Below are positions 43,800 through 51,511 of a stretch of 64,000 bases of DNA, piece after piece. This stretch comes from Imperialibacter sp. EC-SDR9 (GTDB lineage: Bacteria; Bacteroidota; Bacteroidia; Cytophagales; Cyclobacteriaceae). The stretch lies in contig NZ_LR701577.1 in the NCBI RefSeq assembly GCF_902498805.1, positions 186,001-250,000 of the forward strand. Reading direction: 5' to 3'. The notes beneath the pieces were generated by a model that searched no databases, was not told where the DNA came from, and was given only the letters and a program-made list of their open reading frames with translations. Position 1 is the first letter of the stretch. Each line of letters starts with the position of its first letter. Made by a program: the position numbers and the translations under genes.

Positions 43800-44417
43800 T
43801 TACTGACGCTTTCTGACAAACTTGTCAGGTTCGCTGAAAGCTTTGGGGTCATTGTGGTATTTCGCCACAAACTTTTGAAGCTCATTCGTTGACGCCGTCA
43901 ACACTACCCTGTCGGCACCATGCGCTTTCACCACTTCATGCGAAATTCTGATCTGGTTGTTTTTTATCAGGTCACTGAGCCATTCGCTGTCAAACTGATA
44001 GATGTATAAACTGTCATCCTGCGTTTCCACCTTTGAAAAGGTATGGACAGGAAGTAAATTCCCCAGGAGTATGTCGTTTCCTATTTCTTTGTCATAGTTT
44101 TCTGCTGGAAACAGATCGATAAAATAGATCCCATCCAGTTTCACCATATAGGCATCGAGGTTGGTTTCAACCGAATCTCCATGGTAGGCTATTTGATAGG
44201 CCTTGGGGTTTACCAACTCCTTCTTCAGTTGATTGGCATCCGGCCTTTGAGCTCTCTTAATTACCCAGCTATTGCCGTCATCATCTATCCATTCTCCTTC
44301 CAAAAAGGGCTCATAGATCATAGTTTTTTCATCGTACAAGGGGTGCAACGACTGAACAGTGCATGAGGAAGCCGCCATTACCAGGGCAAGCATTCCAATA
44401 ATCGATTTAGCCTTCAT
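43800..44417 (-). CDS. Exported lipoprotein in an LytS/LytTR operon
   Basis: About 205 residues from MKAKSIIGM; a longer frame to 44474 would add 19 polar residues. It has a lipoprotein signal with the lipidated Cys after LVMAASS (near residue 19). The mature part has a weak repeat pattern of aromatic strands (EPFLEGEWIDDDGNSW, GIYFIDLFPAEN, LYIYQFDSEWLSDL), and no family is recognised. It directly precedes the sensor kinase gene, so it may sense or signal to the kinase from outside the membrane. That is inference from gene order only. Confidence 0.6.
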   Translation of the reverse strand: MKAKSIIGMLALVMAASSCTVQSLHPLYDEKTMIYEPFLEGEWIDDDGNSWVIKRAQRPDANQLKKELVNPKAYQIAYHGDSVETNLDAYMVKLDGIYFIDLFPAENYDKEIGNDILLGNLLPVHTFSKVETQDDSLYIYQFDSEWLSDLIKNNQIRISHEVVKAHGADRVVLTASTNELQKFVAKYHNDPKAFSEPDKFVRKRQ

Positions 44418-44691
44418 GTGTCTTTTGTGATTGTTTCTCAGCACGAAGAAATAGTCCATCCATCGAACGCTCAAAAAACTTCGATGTACACCAAAAAACT
44501 CGGGGTAAAATGAGAAATACTCCCGGTCTTTTCCTAATCAGGCCCCCTCAAGTCAACATAATCTGGAGGAACGCTAGCTCCTTGCTATTCTCTACGCTCG
44601 CCGAAAAAGGCATTAACTAATTGACATATAATTACTTACGTTTTTGGCCCGCCATTTGCATATATCACAACAGAACCAAACAATTACGGTC

Positions 44692-45471
44692 ATGAAAACT
44701 TCTACATTAATTCTGAGTTTGAGCTTGCTGGTACTGGTTAGTACTACAGAAGCTTTTTCACAACCTTCATTTGCCTTCTATTATAGCAGCTACGGCGACC
44801 AGCTGAGCTGGAATGTGCCGCAGGCAGTGATGTACAAAATCAATCGTTCGTACTACGGCTACGATGTAGTCCATGTTCGCCAGGTACCCTACAGAGGTTT
44901 CATTGACTTCGAAATTATCCTTGAAAACAGAGGCACCTTCGTGTCAGTGAATATAGACCACTACGGTAGAATCATCAACTCGGTGCAGATCGTGAACTCC
45001 CACTTTGCACATCACATTTGTGACAGCTACTGTGGATTCCATGCTAATCACTATGAGAGGTACTACCGTCCAAGACCAATAGTGGTTGCCAGCAAGTATC
45101 ATTACTATAACAAAGGATACGCCCACGGCAAGGGTCATCATGACAAGTACCATCACAACAATGACCACAAATATGGCAACAACAACCATCAGAAAGGTCA
45201 GCAACATGGCAAATATGATAACGACCGTCGTGACAATAATCAATACCGTGATAGCCAGAATGGAAAGAGTTATGATAAAGATGGGCGCCGTGACAACAAC
45301 CAAAACACTGGAAAAGGCAGCTCAAATGATAATTACCGTGGCCAGGCCAGCGAAAGCAGAGTGGCGGATACTAATAGCAAAACAGAAAGTACTGGTTACA
45401 GAAGAGGCCTTCAACCTGTGACGCCGGCGACAACCGCAACGGCCCGTCAGCTAAGCACAAGAGGTAACTGA
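44692..45471 (+). CDS. Secreted His/Asn/Lys-rich protein
   Basis: About 259 residues from ATG 44692, which begins a signal peptide (MKTSTLILSL to AFSQ); the frame also runs to 44644. Residues 30-115 look like a small folded domain with a Cys-x-x-x-Cys (HICDSYCGF). From about residue 118 the chain is low complexity: His-, Lys-, Asn-, Asp- and Tyr-rich (KYHYYNKGYAHGKGHHDKYHH), then Arg/Asp/Asn-rich. Histidine runs suggest metal binding, but there is no proof. It has its own strong terminator at 45507-45540. Confidence 0.65.
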   Translation: MKTSTLILSLSLLVLVSTTEAFSQPSFAFYYSSYGDQLSWNVPQAVMYKINRSYYGYDVVHVRQVPYRGFIDFEIILENRGTFVSVNIDHYGRIINSVQIVNSHFAHHICDSYCGFHANHYERYYRPRPIVVASKYHYYNKGYAHGKGHHDKYHHNNDHKYGNNNHQKGQQHGKYDNDRRDNNQYRDSQNGKSYDKDGRRDNNQNTGKGSSNDNYRGQASESRVADTNSKTESTGYRRGLQPVTPATTATARQLSTRGN

Positions 45472-45506
45472 TTTCTGAATAATTGATAGTTCGTTGTTGG
45501 AGTTTG

Positions 45507-45540
45507 AAAAGGAGCGGCACCTGTCACTCCTTTTTTTTTT
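45507..45540 (+). terminator. Terminator after the His-rich protein gene
   Basis: An 8-bp stem (45507-45514 AAAAGGAG with 45527-45534) with a 12-base loop, continuing into an uninterrupted run of ten T at 45531-45540, 36 bases past the stop codon. Confidence 0.85.
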
Positions 45541-45611
45541 GGGTGTCACCATCGCAAATCATCAATTCATATTTAGCCCTGCAATTCGATCATCTAATTG
45601 GCTAAAAAACC

Positions 45612-45619
45612 TATCTTTG
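45612..45619 (+). promoter_or_regulatory. Candidate -7 element of the glycosyltransferase gene
   Basis: TATCTTTG is an exact TAnnTTTG match 27 bases before the ATG. Only a weak -33 candidate is present. Confidence 0.3.
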
Positions 45620-45646
45620 GTGCTTTTGAAAACTTGAGCGTTCTAC

Positions 45647-46759
45647 ATGGAGTATTTAGTACCAGCCTTGTGTGGTTTTTTTCTTTTCATTCATCTTTTC
45701 TTTCAATTCAAATGGTGGATTGGCTTGAGCAAAGTCAATAAGCGGCAGAAGGCGCTCGCTAAAACTGAAGTGGGTGTCTCAGTCATTGTGTGTGCCCACG
45801 ACGAAGAAGAAAATCTAAAAGCGCTTATTCCGCTTCTGCTGGCTCAGGACTACCCCAACTTTGAGGTGATCATTGTGGATGACCGCAGCAATGATGGCAC
45901 TTACGACCACTTGTTAGGCCTTAAGGACAGCACTCCAAAGCTAAAAATGGTTAGGGTAGACAACTCGCCCAACCATGTCAACGGCAAAAAGTATGGCCTG
46001 ACACTGGGAATCAAAGCTGCGGCCAACGACATTGTGCTGCTCACCGACGCCGACTGTCGCCCTGCTTCCAACCAATGGGTGGCAGAAATGGCCAAGGGCT
46101 TGAATTCAGAAAAAATACAATTCGTGCTTGGGTATTCTCCATACTACACTGAAAAAGGGTTCCTTAACAATTTCATTCAGTGGGAAACCACCATTACGGG
46201 CATCAATTACCTTGGCTCAGTTGGTGTGGGTGGCGCCTTTATGGGAGTTGGACGCAACCTGGCTTACCGGAAGTCGTTCTTTCTTGACAACAAAGGTTTC
46301 AATGCGCATTTGAAAGTGACCGGAGGAGACGATGATTTGTACGTAAATGCCCATGCCACTTCGCAAAACACGGTGGCCATTGTGAACCCACAGGCACTGG
46401 TTTACTCTCACCCAAAAAAATCATTTGGCACCTATTGGACGCAGAAGCTAAGGCACCTTTCGGTGGGCAAAAGATATAATGCCGGGGATAAAATTAATTT
46501 AGGCCTCTGGTCGTTTTCCCAGATAGGATTTTGGGTGACTTTGCTTATTTTAGCCCTTTCAAATACCCAACCCTATTGGGCTTTGGGAGGTTTTTTGGGC
46601 AGGGAAGTATTGACCTTGGGCTTGTTGAGTTACTTCCATCGGCTAACCGGACATCGTTTTTCTTACTGGGCGCTACCAGTAATTGATTTATTTTATGGAG
46701 TATACCTGCTTCTGGTTGGTGGCAGGGCTACATTTGCTAAACGGGTTAAATGGACGTAA
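45647..46759 (+). CDS. GT2-family membrane-associated glycosyltransferase
   Basis: A 370-residue protein. An N-terminal helix (residues 2-20) is followed by a GT-A domain with VSVIVCAHDEEENL, VDDRSNDGT and DADCRP, the last being the metal-binding DxD-type motif. C-terminal hydrophobic segments (about 280-360) may anchor it. This is a processive or single-transfer GT2 enzyme of the kind that makes surface polysaccharides. Its last 10 bases overlap the start of the sigma factor gene. Confidence 0.85.
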   Translation: MEYLVPALCGFFLFIHLFFQFKWWIGLSKVNKRQKALAKTEVGVSVIVCAHDEEENLKALIPLLLAQDYPNFEVIIVDDRSNDGTYDHLLGLKDSTPKLKMVRVDNSPNHVNGKKYGLTLGIKAAANDIVLLTDADCRPASNQWVAEMAKGLNSEKIQFVLGYSPYYTEKGFLNNFIQWETTITGINYLGSVGVGGAFMGVGRNLAYRKSFFLDNKGFNAHLKVTGGDDDLYVNAHATSQNTVAIVNPQALVYSHPKKSFGTYWTQKLRHLSVGKRYNAGDKINLGLWSFSQIGFWVTLLILALSNTQPYWALGGFLGREVLTLGLLSYFHRLTGHRFSYWALPVIDLFYGVYLLLVGGRATFAKRVKWT

Positions 46760-47358
46760 ACAAACAATTTTCTGACAAAGCATTACGGGATTTCAAGCTG
46801 ATCGACAAAGCAACGGTCGACGGGGAGGAACATGCCTATGCAGATTTGATGCAGCTATACAAGAAGCCCGTTTATCATATGATCCTCAAAATGGTGAGGA
46901 ACATTGACGATGCAGAAGACCTGACTATTGAGGCATTTGCCAAGGCATTTCGGAACCTGCACAAATTCAAGAAAGACTACACATTCAGCACCTGGCTATT
47001 TCGAATAGCCACCAACAATGCCATTGACTTTATCAGGAAAAAGAAGCTGGACACCTATAGCCTCAACACCAGTTTTACCGACGAAAGTGGCGACTCAGTG
47101 AATATAGATGTGCAGGATGAAAACCTGAATCCTGCAGAGGAAACCATCAAAACGCAGAAGATAGAGATTGTGCAGATGTTTGTGAACAAGCTACCTGCCA
47201 AATACCAGAAGCTGGTGCGCCTTCGCTATTTTGACGAGCTAAGCTATGAAGAGATAGCCGTGGAACTTGAGGCACCTCTCGGTACCGTCAAGGCTCAGTT
47301 ACACAGGGCACGGGAGTTGATGTACGACCTGGTAAAAGAGAAAAAGGATCATATCTGA
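46750..47358 (+). CDS. RNA polymerase ECF-type sigma factor
   Basis: A 202-residue sigma-70 family protein of the ECF type. Region 2 lies at about 30-100 (MVRNIDDAEDLTIEAFAKAFRNLHKF, then TWLFRIATNNAIDFIRKKK), and region 4 at about 140-195 (LPAKYQKLVRLRYFDELSYEEIAVELEAPLGTVKAQLHRARELM). It lacks regions 1.1 and 3. No anti-sigma gene lies next to it. It overlaps the glycosyltransferase gene by 10 bases, and its stop codon sits inside the first copy of a 13-bp tandem repeat. Confidence 0.92.
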   Translation: MDVNKQFSDKALRDFKLIDKATVDGEEHAYADLMQLYKKPVYHMILKMVRNIDDAEDLTIEAFAKAFRNLHKFKKDYTFSTWLFRIATNNAIDFIRKKKLDTYSLNTSFTDESGDSVNIDVQDENLNPAEETIKTQKIEIVQMFVNKLPAKYQKLVRLRYFDELSYEEIAVELEAPLGTVKAQLHRARELMYDLVKEKKDHI

Positions 47359-47412
47359 GGATGATATCTGAGGATGATATCTGAGGATGATATTTGAGGA
47401 TGATATTTGATT
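47348..47412 (+). repeat. 13-bp tandem repeat, five copies
   Basis: Five successive 13-base units with consensus ATGATATCTGAGG: 47348-47360, 47361-47373, 47374-47386, 47387-47399 and a diverged fifth at 47400-47412. The first carries the sigma-factor TGA at 47356-47358, so the array begins inside the coding sequence. The units differ at one or two bases. Confidence 0.9.
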
Positions 47413-47420
47413 CCTGCTGA

Positions 47421-47463
47421 GGCCTGTCAGGGGACAGGCCGTGGGGTTTAGGGGACAGACCAG
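47421..47463. repeat. REP-like hairpin and left 13-bp inverted repeat of the TA cassette
   Basis: An 8-bp stem (47421-47428 with 47433-47440) with loop AGGG, followed by GGGGACAGACCAG at 47451-47463. That 13-mer is exactly complementary to 48116-48128 on the other side of the second toxin-antitoxin pair. Confidence 0.7.
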
Positions 47464-47515
47464 AGAAATAGAACCTTTATCAAAAATATCGTTTATCATT
47501 TAATGGCGAACTTCT

Positions 47516-47728
47516 ATGAAAACAAACGACCTAATAAAGGAAATCCAAAGACTACCAATTTCACAGAGAATCGACCTGGCCGAGAAAATAATCCATTCGC
47601 TAAAGGAACCTCACGGAAGTGAGCAGCTTGTGGTAGCTACGGATGCATTGATTGAAGACTATAAGTCCGATGAAGAGTTGACTGTTTTCACATCACTTGA
47701 TCTGGAAGGTTTCTATGAAGCAAAGTGA
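47516..47728 (+). CDS. Antitoxin of the second MazF pair
   Basis: A 70-residue protein that resembles addiction-module antitoxins: DLIKEIQRLPISQRIDLAEKIIHSLKE in front and an acidic C-terminal end (SDEELTVFTSLDLEGFYE). It precedes its toxin gene and overlaps it by 14 bases. The N-terminal pattern is not closely similar to the first antitoxin, so the two pairs are probably independent acquisitions. It lies between inverted repeats at 47451-47463 and 48116-48128. Confidence 0.78.
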   Translation: MKTNDLIKEIQRLPISQRIDLAEKIIHSLKEPHGSEQLVVATDALIEDYKSDEELTVFTSLDLEGFYEAK

Positions 47729-48059
47729 AATTTGGCTAATAAATCTGGATCCCACAGTTGGCGCTGAGATCAAGAAAACCAGGCCGGCAATCATCGTAAG
47801 TGACAATGGATTAGGAAAGCTTCCACTTAAAGTTATTGTGCCTGTGACCGACTGGAAAGAAAAATATGCTATTGCCCCCTGGATGGTAAAAATAGATCCT
47901 GATTCGTCAAACGGACTACTTAAGGATTCCTCTGCTGATTGCTTTCAAGTACGGTCTGTCTCGCAAGAGCGTTTCGTTAGAAAGATCGGAGAAGTTGACA
48001 GGACAACCTTCGGAAAAATTCAAAAAGGACTGTCCACCGTCCTATCAATTAATTATTAA
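47715..48059 (+). CDS. MazF/PemK-family toxin (second TA pair)
   Basis: About 114 residues from ATG 47715; 47697 is an alternative start that adds six residues. It has the MazF start KQSEIWLINLDPTVGAEIKKTRPAIIVSDN and the later strands KVIVPVTDW and DCFQVRSVSQERFV. The catalytic residues of MazF are Arg in the ETRPAIIV-type loop (here KKTRPAIIV) and a Thr or Ser later. It would cleave mRNA in a ribosome-independent way. It is the second gene of a TA operon enclosed by inverted repeats. Confidence 0.88.
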   Translation: MKQSEIWLINLDPTVGAEIKKTRPAIIVSDNGLGKLPLKVIVPVTDWKEKYAIAPWMVKIDPDSSNGLLKDSSADCFQVRSVSQERFVRKIGEVDRTTFGKIQKGLSTVLSINY

Positions 48060-48115
48060 CCCTTCCTAACCTAGGACATCCAAAAGCAACTACCTTGGGC
48101 GCAGATCCAATCCCC

Positions 48116-48136
48116 CTGGTCTGTCCCCTGACAGAC
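48116..48136. repeat. Right 13-bp inverted repeat and REP-like hairpin of the TA cassette
   Basis: CTGGTCTGTCCCC at 48116-48128 is the exact complement of 47451-47463. It overlaps a 7-bp stem (48119-48125 with 48130-48136) with loop CCCT, the mirror of the AGGG hairpin on the left. Confidence 0.7.
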
Positions 48137-48153
48137 TTAAAACAATCAAGACC

Positions 48154-48780
48154 TTGAATCAAGACCTTATCTTCCGCTATTTCCCTGATCTAACTGCCAC
48201 ACAAAAGAAGCAGTTTAGCGCTCTTTACCCTCTTTACGAAGACTGGAACTCCAAGATCAACGTCGTTTCCAGGAAAGACATTGAGCAACTCTACCTTCAC
48301 CACGTGTTGCACTCGCTGGCTATTGCCAAGCTTATCTCATTTCAACCCGGAACAAGGATATTAGATGTAGGTACTGGTGGTGGCTTTCCTGGCATCCCGC
48401 TGGCTATCCTCTTTCCTGAGGCCGAATTCACACTTGTCGACTCGATCGGTAAAAAGATATTGGTGGTAAAAGAAGTATGTAAGGGTGTTGGCATCCAAAA
48501 CGTAACGGCTATTCATGGAAGAGCAGAAGAGCTGAAAGGCGAATGGGATTTCGTTGTAAGCCGGGCAGTTACCCGCCTGAGGCCCTTTACCGAATGGGTA
48601 AAGGGGAAGATAAGCAAAACACCTAAACACTCCATTCCTAACGGCATTCTTTACCTCAAAGGCGGCGATCTGGAAGAAGAACTGTCAGAAATAGACTACC
48701 CCTACCATGTGCACGATCTCAGCGACTTCTTTAAAGAAGAATTTTTTGAGACGAAGAAGCTTGTGATGGTGAGTGTCTAA
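48154..48780 (+). CDS. rsmG: 16S rRNA (guanine527-N7)-methyltransferase RsmG
   Basis: A 208-residue protein whose likely start is TTG 48154; no ATG lies nearby. It contains the SAM-binding motif LDVGTGGGFPGIPLAI near residue 71, AEFTLVDSIGKK, and DFVVSRAVTRL, as in RsmG. It methylates G527 of 16S rRNA, and its loss causes low-level streptomycin resistance. The next gene is convergent and overlaps its stop by 4 bases. Confidence 0.92.
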   Translation: MNQDLIFRYFPDLTATQKKQFSALYPLYEDWNSKINVVSRKDIEQLYLHHVLHSLAIAKLISFQPGTRILDVGTGGGFPGIPLAILFPEAEFTLVDSIGKKILVVKEVCKGVGIQNVTAIHGRAEELKGEWDFVVSRAVTRLRPFTEWVKGKISKTPKHSIPNGILYLKGGDLEEELSEIDYPYHVHDLSDFFKEEFFETKKLVMVSV

Positions 48781-51311
48781 TTCACCACAAACTCCTCCGT
48801 TTTGACAAATGGCCGACCATCTTCCGTTATTCCTTCTACCCTCACTTCAAAAGTGGAAGCCACATCCGATGTATAAAACTCCAGCTTAGCTGGAACCCCT
48901 TCCGCTGTTTTCAAGCCACCTTTCCAGTAAAGGGTCGGCCGAACATCAGTGCGGACGTGGGATTGCTTTTTGCTGCTGTAGTCAGGTGTGTAGAATTCCC
49001 GGGCGTGATAAAAACCAGGGTGAATCATTCCGAGCGATCCCTTAGGCACAAAAGATTCGTCGACTTCGCTACCATCCTTTAAATAAACGGCAACAACTCC
49101 ACCAGCCCCCATTGAGCCGTACATGGTTGCTCCCGTGCCGGTCAATACGTCGACGAAATCAACCCGATCAACCGGAATGGTATTGATGAAACTTGCATCC
49201 ACGATACTTCCATTCAACACATATAGGGGATTAATGCTTCCTCCCTGCAAACTAGAAGCACCTCTAATAATCAGGTCATAATTAGGGTAAGACCCGACTA
49301 CCCGAACGCCGGGCGTACGTCCTATAAACACTTCGAAAATGCTAAGAAACTGAGTGGTTCTACTTATAGAGTCCACGTCAACTCTTCTCGTGGGCCTCTT
49401 GTATGTCATTCCTGGCTTATTAAATCTTTCGCCAGTCCTCACTCTCTCTCCTTCCACTTGCATCTCATCCAAAATTACTACGTCTTGCTTTGCAAATGCC
49501 GCTTCAATTTCCCTCACCTTTCTGGCCTCCTCAAGGTAGGCGGCTATTGCTTTACTACTAACCAGTTCATCCACAGCCATTTCACCATATTTAATTTCCG
49601 GTGATTTCGTTTCGTTAACGACTATTTTGGTTGCAAGGTTTACATTGCCCCCTTCAACAAAATCTTTCTTGCCACCCTTTTTCCCCATCTTCTTTTCATC
49701 AGGCGTTTGAATAACTACTCGTGCCGTATCGTCGATGTCCAAAGCCGTGAATAAGAAATAACCATCGTCGTCCGCCTCCGTTTCAGCTGACCACAAATCA
49801 CCGTCTGCTTCAGTGCCAGTAATTGTCACTTTCGACTTTACCGGTTTGGACTGAAAAAAGAAATCGGTCACTCTACCTGCAATACTGAAGCCCGGTTCCA
49901 CCAGGTGATTGATGTCCGGCTTTTTGTCCTCCATAATGTCTTTCCAGGTAAAGCGTCTCCATCCCTGCGTCAGCATCAAATTATCCAGCGCTGGCACCCT
50001 GTCTTTGTTTCCCTCATCAAAATAGTAGCCGGGGCTTTCAATATCACCTTTGATATCGGAGGTCATTAGCAGGTAGCTTACAATATCATCTGAATTAGGG
50101 TCAAATTGCACTTTCGTTTTATCCACTACCGCCACCGACAAGTGGGATGTAGTCGTAGCCTCTGCTTCCGCCATCATTATGGCAAGGTCAACTTTTGACC
50201 TTTTTTCGTATGTCGCCTGAAGCCCGTCCACCCTGGCAACCGGTCTCTTATCGGATTGATCAATATACACGATCCTTTCAGCCTGTGGCTGCCCTTTCTT
50301 GTCAAAAAAAGTAAACTGTGCAACACCCTCGGGCAAATTCTCCTTGGGTATCAACCCTTGTAAAGGCTGCCCATCACTTGCGGGCAGCGTCAAAAACACC
50401 ACTCCTCTTACATGACCCACAACGGTTCCACCATCTGTGCTTTCACCGCCGGCTCCTTCCACCTTCAGCGTTACATACTTTGGAGACACGTTGGTCATGG
50501 TCATCACATAGCCTGATGGCCTGGCCGTTGGTAAAGGCACCTGCATCTTCTCCATGCCAAATTTAAATGTAGCCTTATAGCTCTCACCTGCCACGGGCTG
50601 CATCAGGAATTTCCCCATACCAAACCTGCTGGTTTTGATGTCAGCGATCTTCTTGCCTGTGTTATCAGAAACCTCGCCTTCAATGTCCACACCCTTACCA
50701 TCCGGCCCGGTAACTTTGAAGCCAACTGTGCTCCACAGCCCCTCCACAAGATCACCTCCCTCAGGAAAAAACTGTAGTCTGACGAGGTCTGAATAGTTTT
50801 TCATTTCTTCACTTCTCAATTGTGCGGTCGAGCCGGAGACATCAGCCTCGTCAAACGACGGCGACTGCGTATTTTCTATTCGAAGCTCCTTGTGGAAAAA
50901 GAAATCATGGTCAAAGTTTCGCATAAAACTAGTATAGGCCCTTAGTTCATAGGTGTCAGATACCAGTGTGTCTGGCAGAGCAATATCCCCACTACCACTA
51001 CCTTCATTAATAAAAATATCTCTTTTGGCCACAACGGATCCATCGGTACTTACCACCTCCACGTACACCAGCTTGCTTGGGGCTGATGCCATGTGCGAAA
51101 TACCATGAGTAAGGTAGGTGGCAAACCAAATGGTATCCCCAGCCGAATAGTAAGGCTTGTCGTGATGGACATACACTTTTTCCGGTGTGTAGTAGGCCAG
51201 GTAAGCCTCCAGTTTCTCTATCAGGTCGCTAACAGAAGCTGGCGGTGTTAAAAAAGAAAACAAAGCGCAAATACATAGAATGAGAAAGAGTTTAGCTTTA
51301 AGTTTAAACAT
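48777..51311 (-). CDS. Exported MG2-plug protein without a beta-barrel
   Basis: An 844-residue exported protein (N-terminal hydrophobic segment, about 7-20). The front (about 40-160) has MG2-like strands, VYVHHDKPYYSAGDTIWF and YELRAYTSFMRNFD. Carboxypeptidase-regulatory-like strands lie in the middle (about 480-560, FSIAGRVTDFFFQSKP). The C-terminal fifth is a TonB-receptor plug domain (about 640-765, LIIRGASSLQGGSINPLYVLNG, then VDVLTGTGATMYGSMGAGGVV). There is no barrel after it. The family is frequent in Bacteroidota and its role is unknown; it may present or receive a protein at the periplasmic face of a TonB-dependent receptor. Confidence 0.82.
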   Translation of the reverse strand: MFKLKAKLFLILCICALFSFLTPPASVSDLIEKLEAYLAYYTPEKVYVHHDKPYYSAGDTIWFATYLTHGISHMASAPSKLVYVEVVSTDGSVVAKRDIFINEGSGSGDIALPDTLVSDTYELRAYTSFMRNFDHDFFFHKELRIENTQSPSFDEADVSGSTAQLRSEEMKNYSDLVRLQFFPEGGDLVEGLWSTVGFKVTGPDGKGVDIEGEVSDNTGKKIADIKTSRFGMGKFLMQPVAGESYKATFKFGMEKMQVPLPTARPSGYVMTMTNVSPKYVTLKVEGAGGESTDGGTVVGHVRGVVFLTLPASDGQPLQGLIPKENLPEGVAQFTFFDKKGQPQAERIVYIDQSDKRPVARVDGLQATYEKRSKVDLAIMMAEAEATTTSHLSVAVVDKTKVQFDPNSDDIVSYLLMTSDIKGDIESPGYYFDEGNKDRVPALDNLMLTQGWRRFTWKDIMEDKKPDINHLVEPGFSIAGRVTDFFFQSKPVKSKVTITGTEADGDLWSAETEADDDGYFLFTALDIDDTARVVIQTPDEKKMGKKGGKKDFVEGGNVNLATKIVVNETKSPEIKYGEMAVDELVSSKAIAAYLEEARKVREIEAAFAKQDVVILDEMQVEGERVRTGERFNKPGMTYKRPTRRVDVDSISRTTQFLSIFEVFIGRTPGVRVVGSYPNYDLIIRGASSLQGGSINPLYVLNGSIVDASFINTIPVDRVDFVDVLTGTGATMYGSMGAGGVVAVYLKDGSEVDESFVPKGSLGMIHPGFYHAREFYTPDYSSKKQSHVRTDVRPTLYWKGGLKTAEGVPAKLEFYTSDVASTFEVRVEGITEDGRPFVKTEEFVVN

Positions 51312-51344
51312 GCGGTTGAAGTATTGATTGGTTTCGATTAATTA

Positions 51345-51367
51345 TTAGCCTAAAAGTTAGCCTAAAA
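51345..51367 (-). repeat. 12-bp-spaced direct repeat before the MG2-plug gene
   Basis: TTAGCCTAAAA occurs at 51345-51355 and again at 51357-51367, one helical turn apart, about 35 bases upstream of the MG2-plug start. It could be a tandem binding site. The rest of the 51312-51511 spacer shows nothing I can name. Confidence 0.3.
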
Positions 51368-51511
51368 ATACTTGTGATAATAACATAAATTCTGTTTTTA
51401 GGAATTATCGCTGTTAATATAACTAATCTGTTAGTCAAAAATTGTGGATAACTGTTTGCGGAATTTTTCTACTTTCACCGTCGTTGTTCTGATTGACTTT
51501 CCCTACGCTTT

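Noticed and set aside
45044-45421. Open frames overlapping the His-rich protein gene on both strands
   Set aside because: They arise from the low-complexity His/Asn/Asp codons of the real gene. Their Thr/Ile- or Cys/His-rich translations are artefacts.
47348-47412. Tandem 13-mers as a CRISPR array
   Set aside because: Units are contiguous with no spacers, and there are no cas genes in the window.
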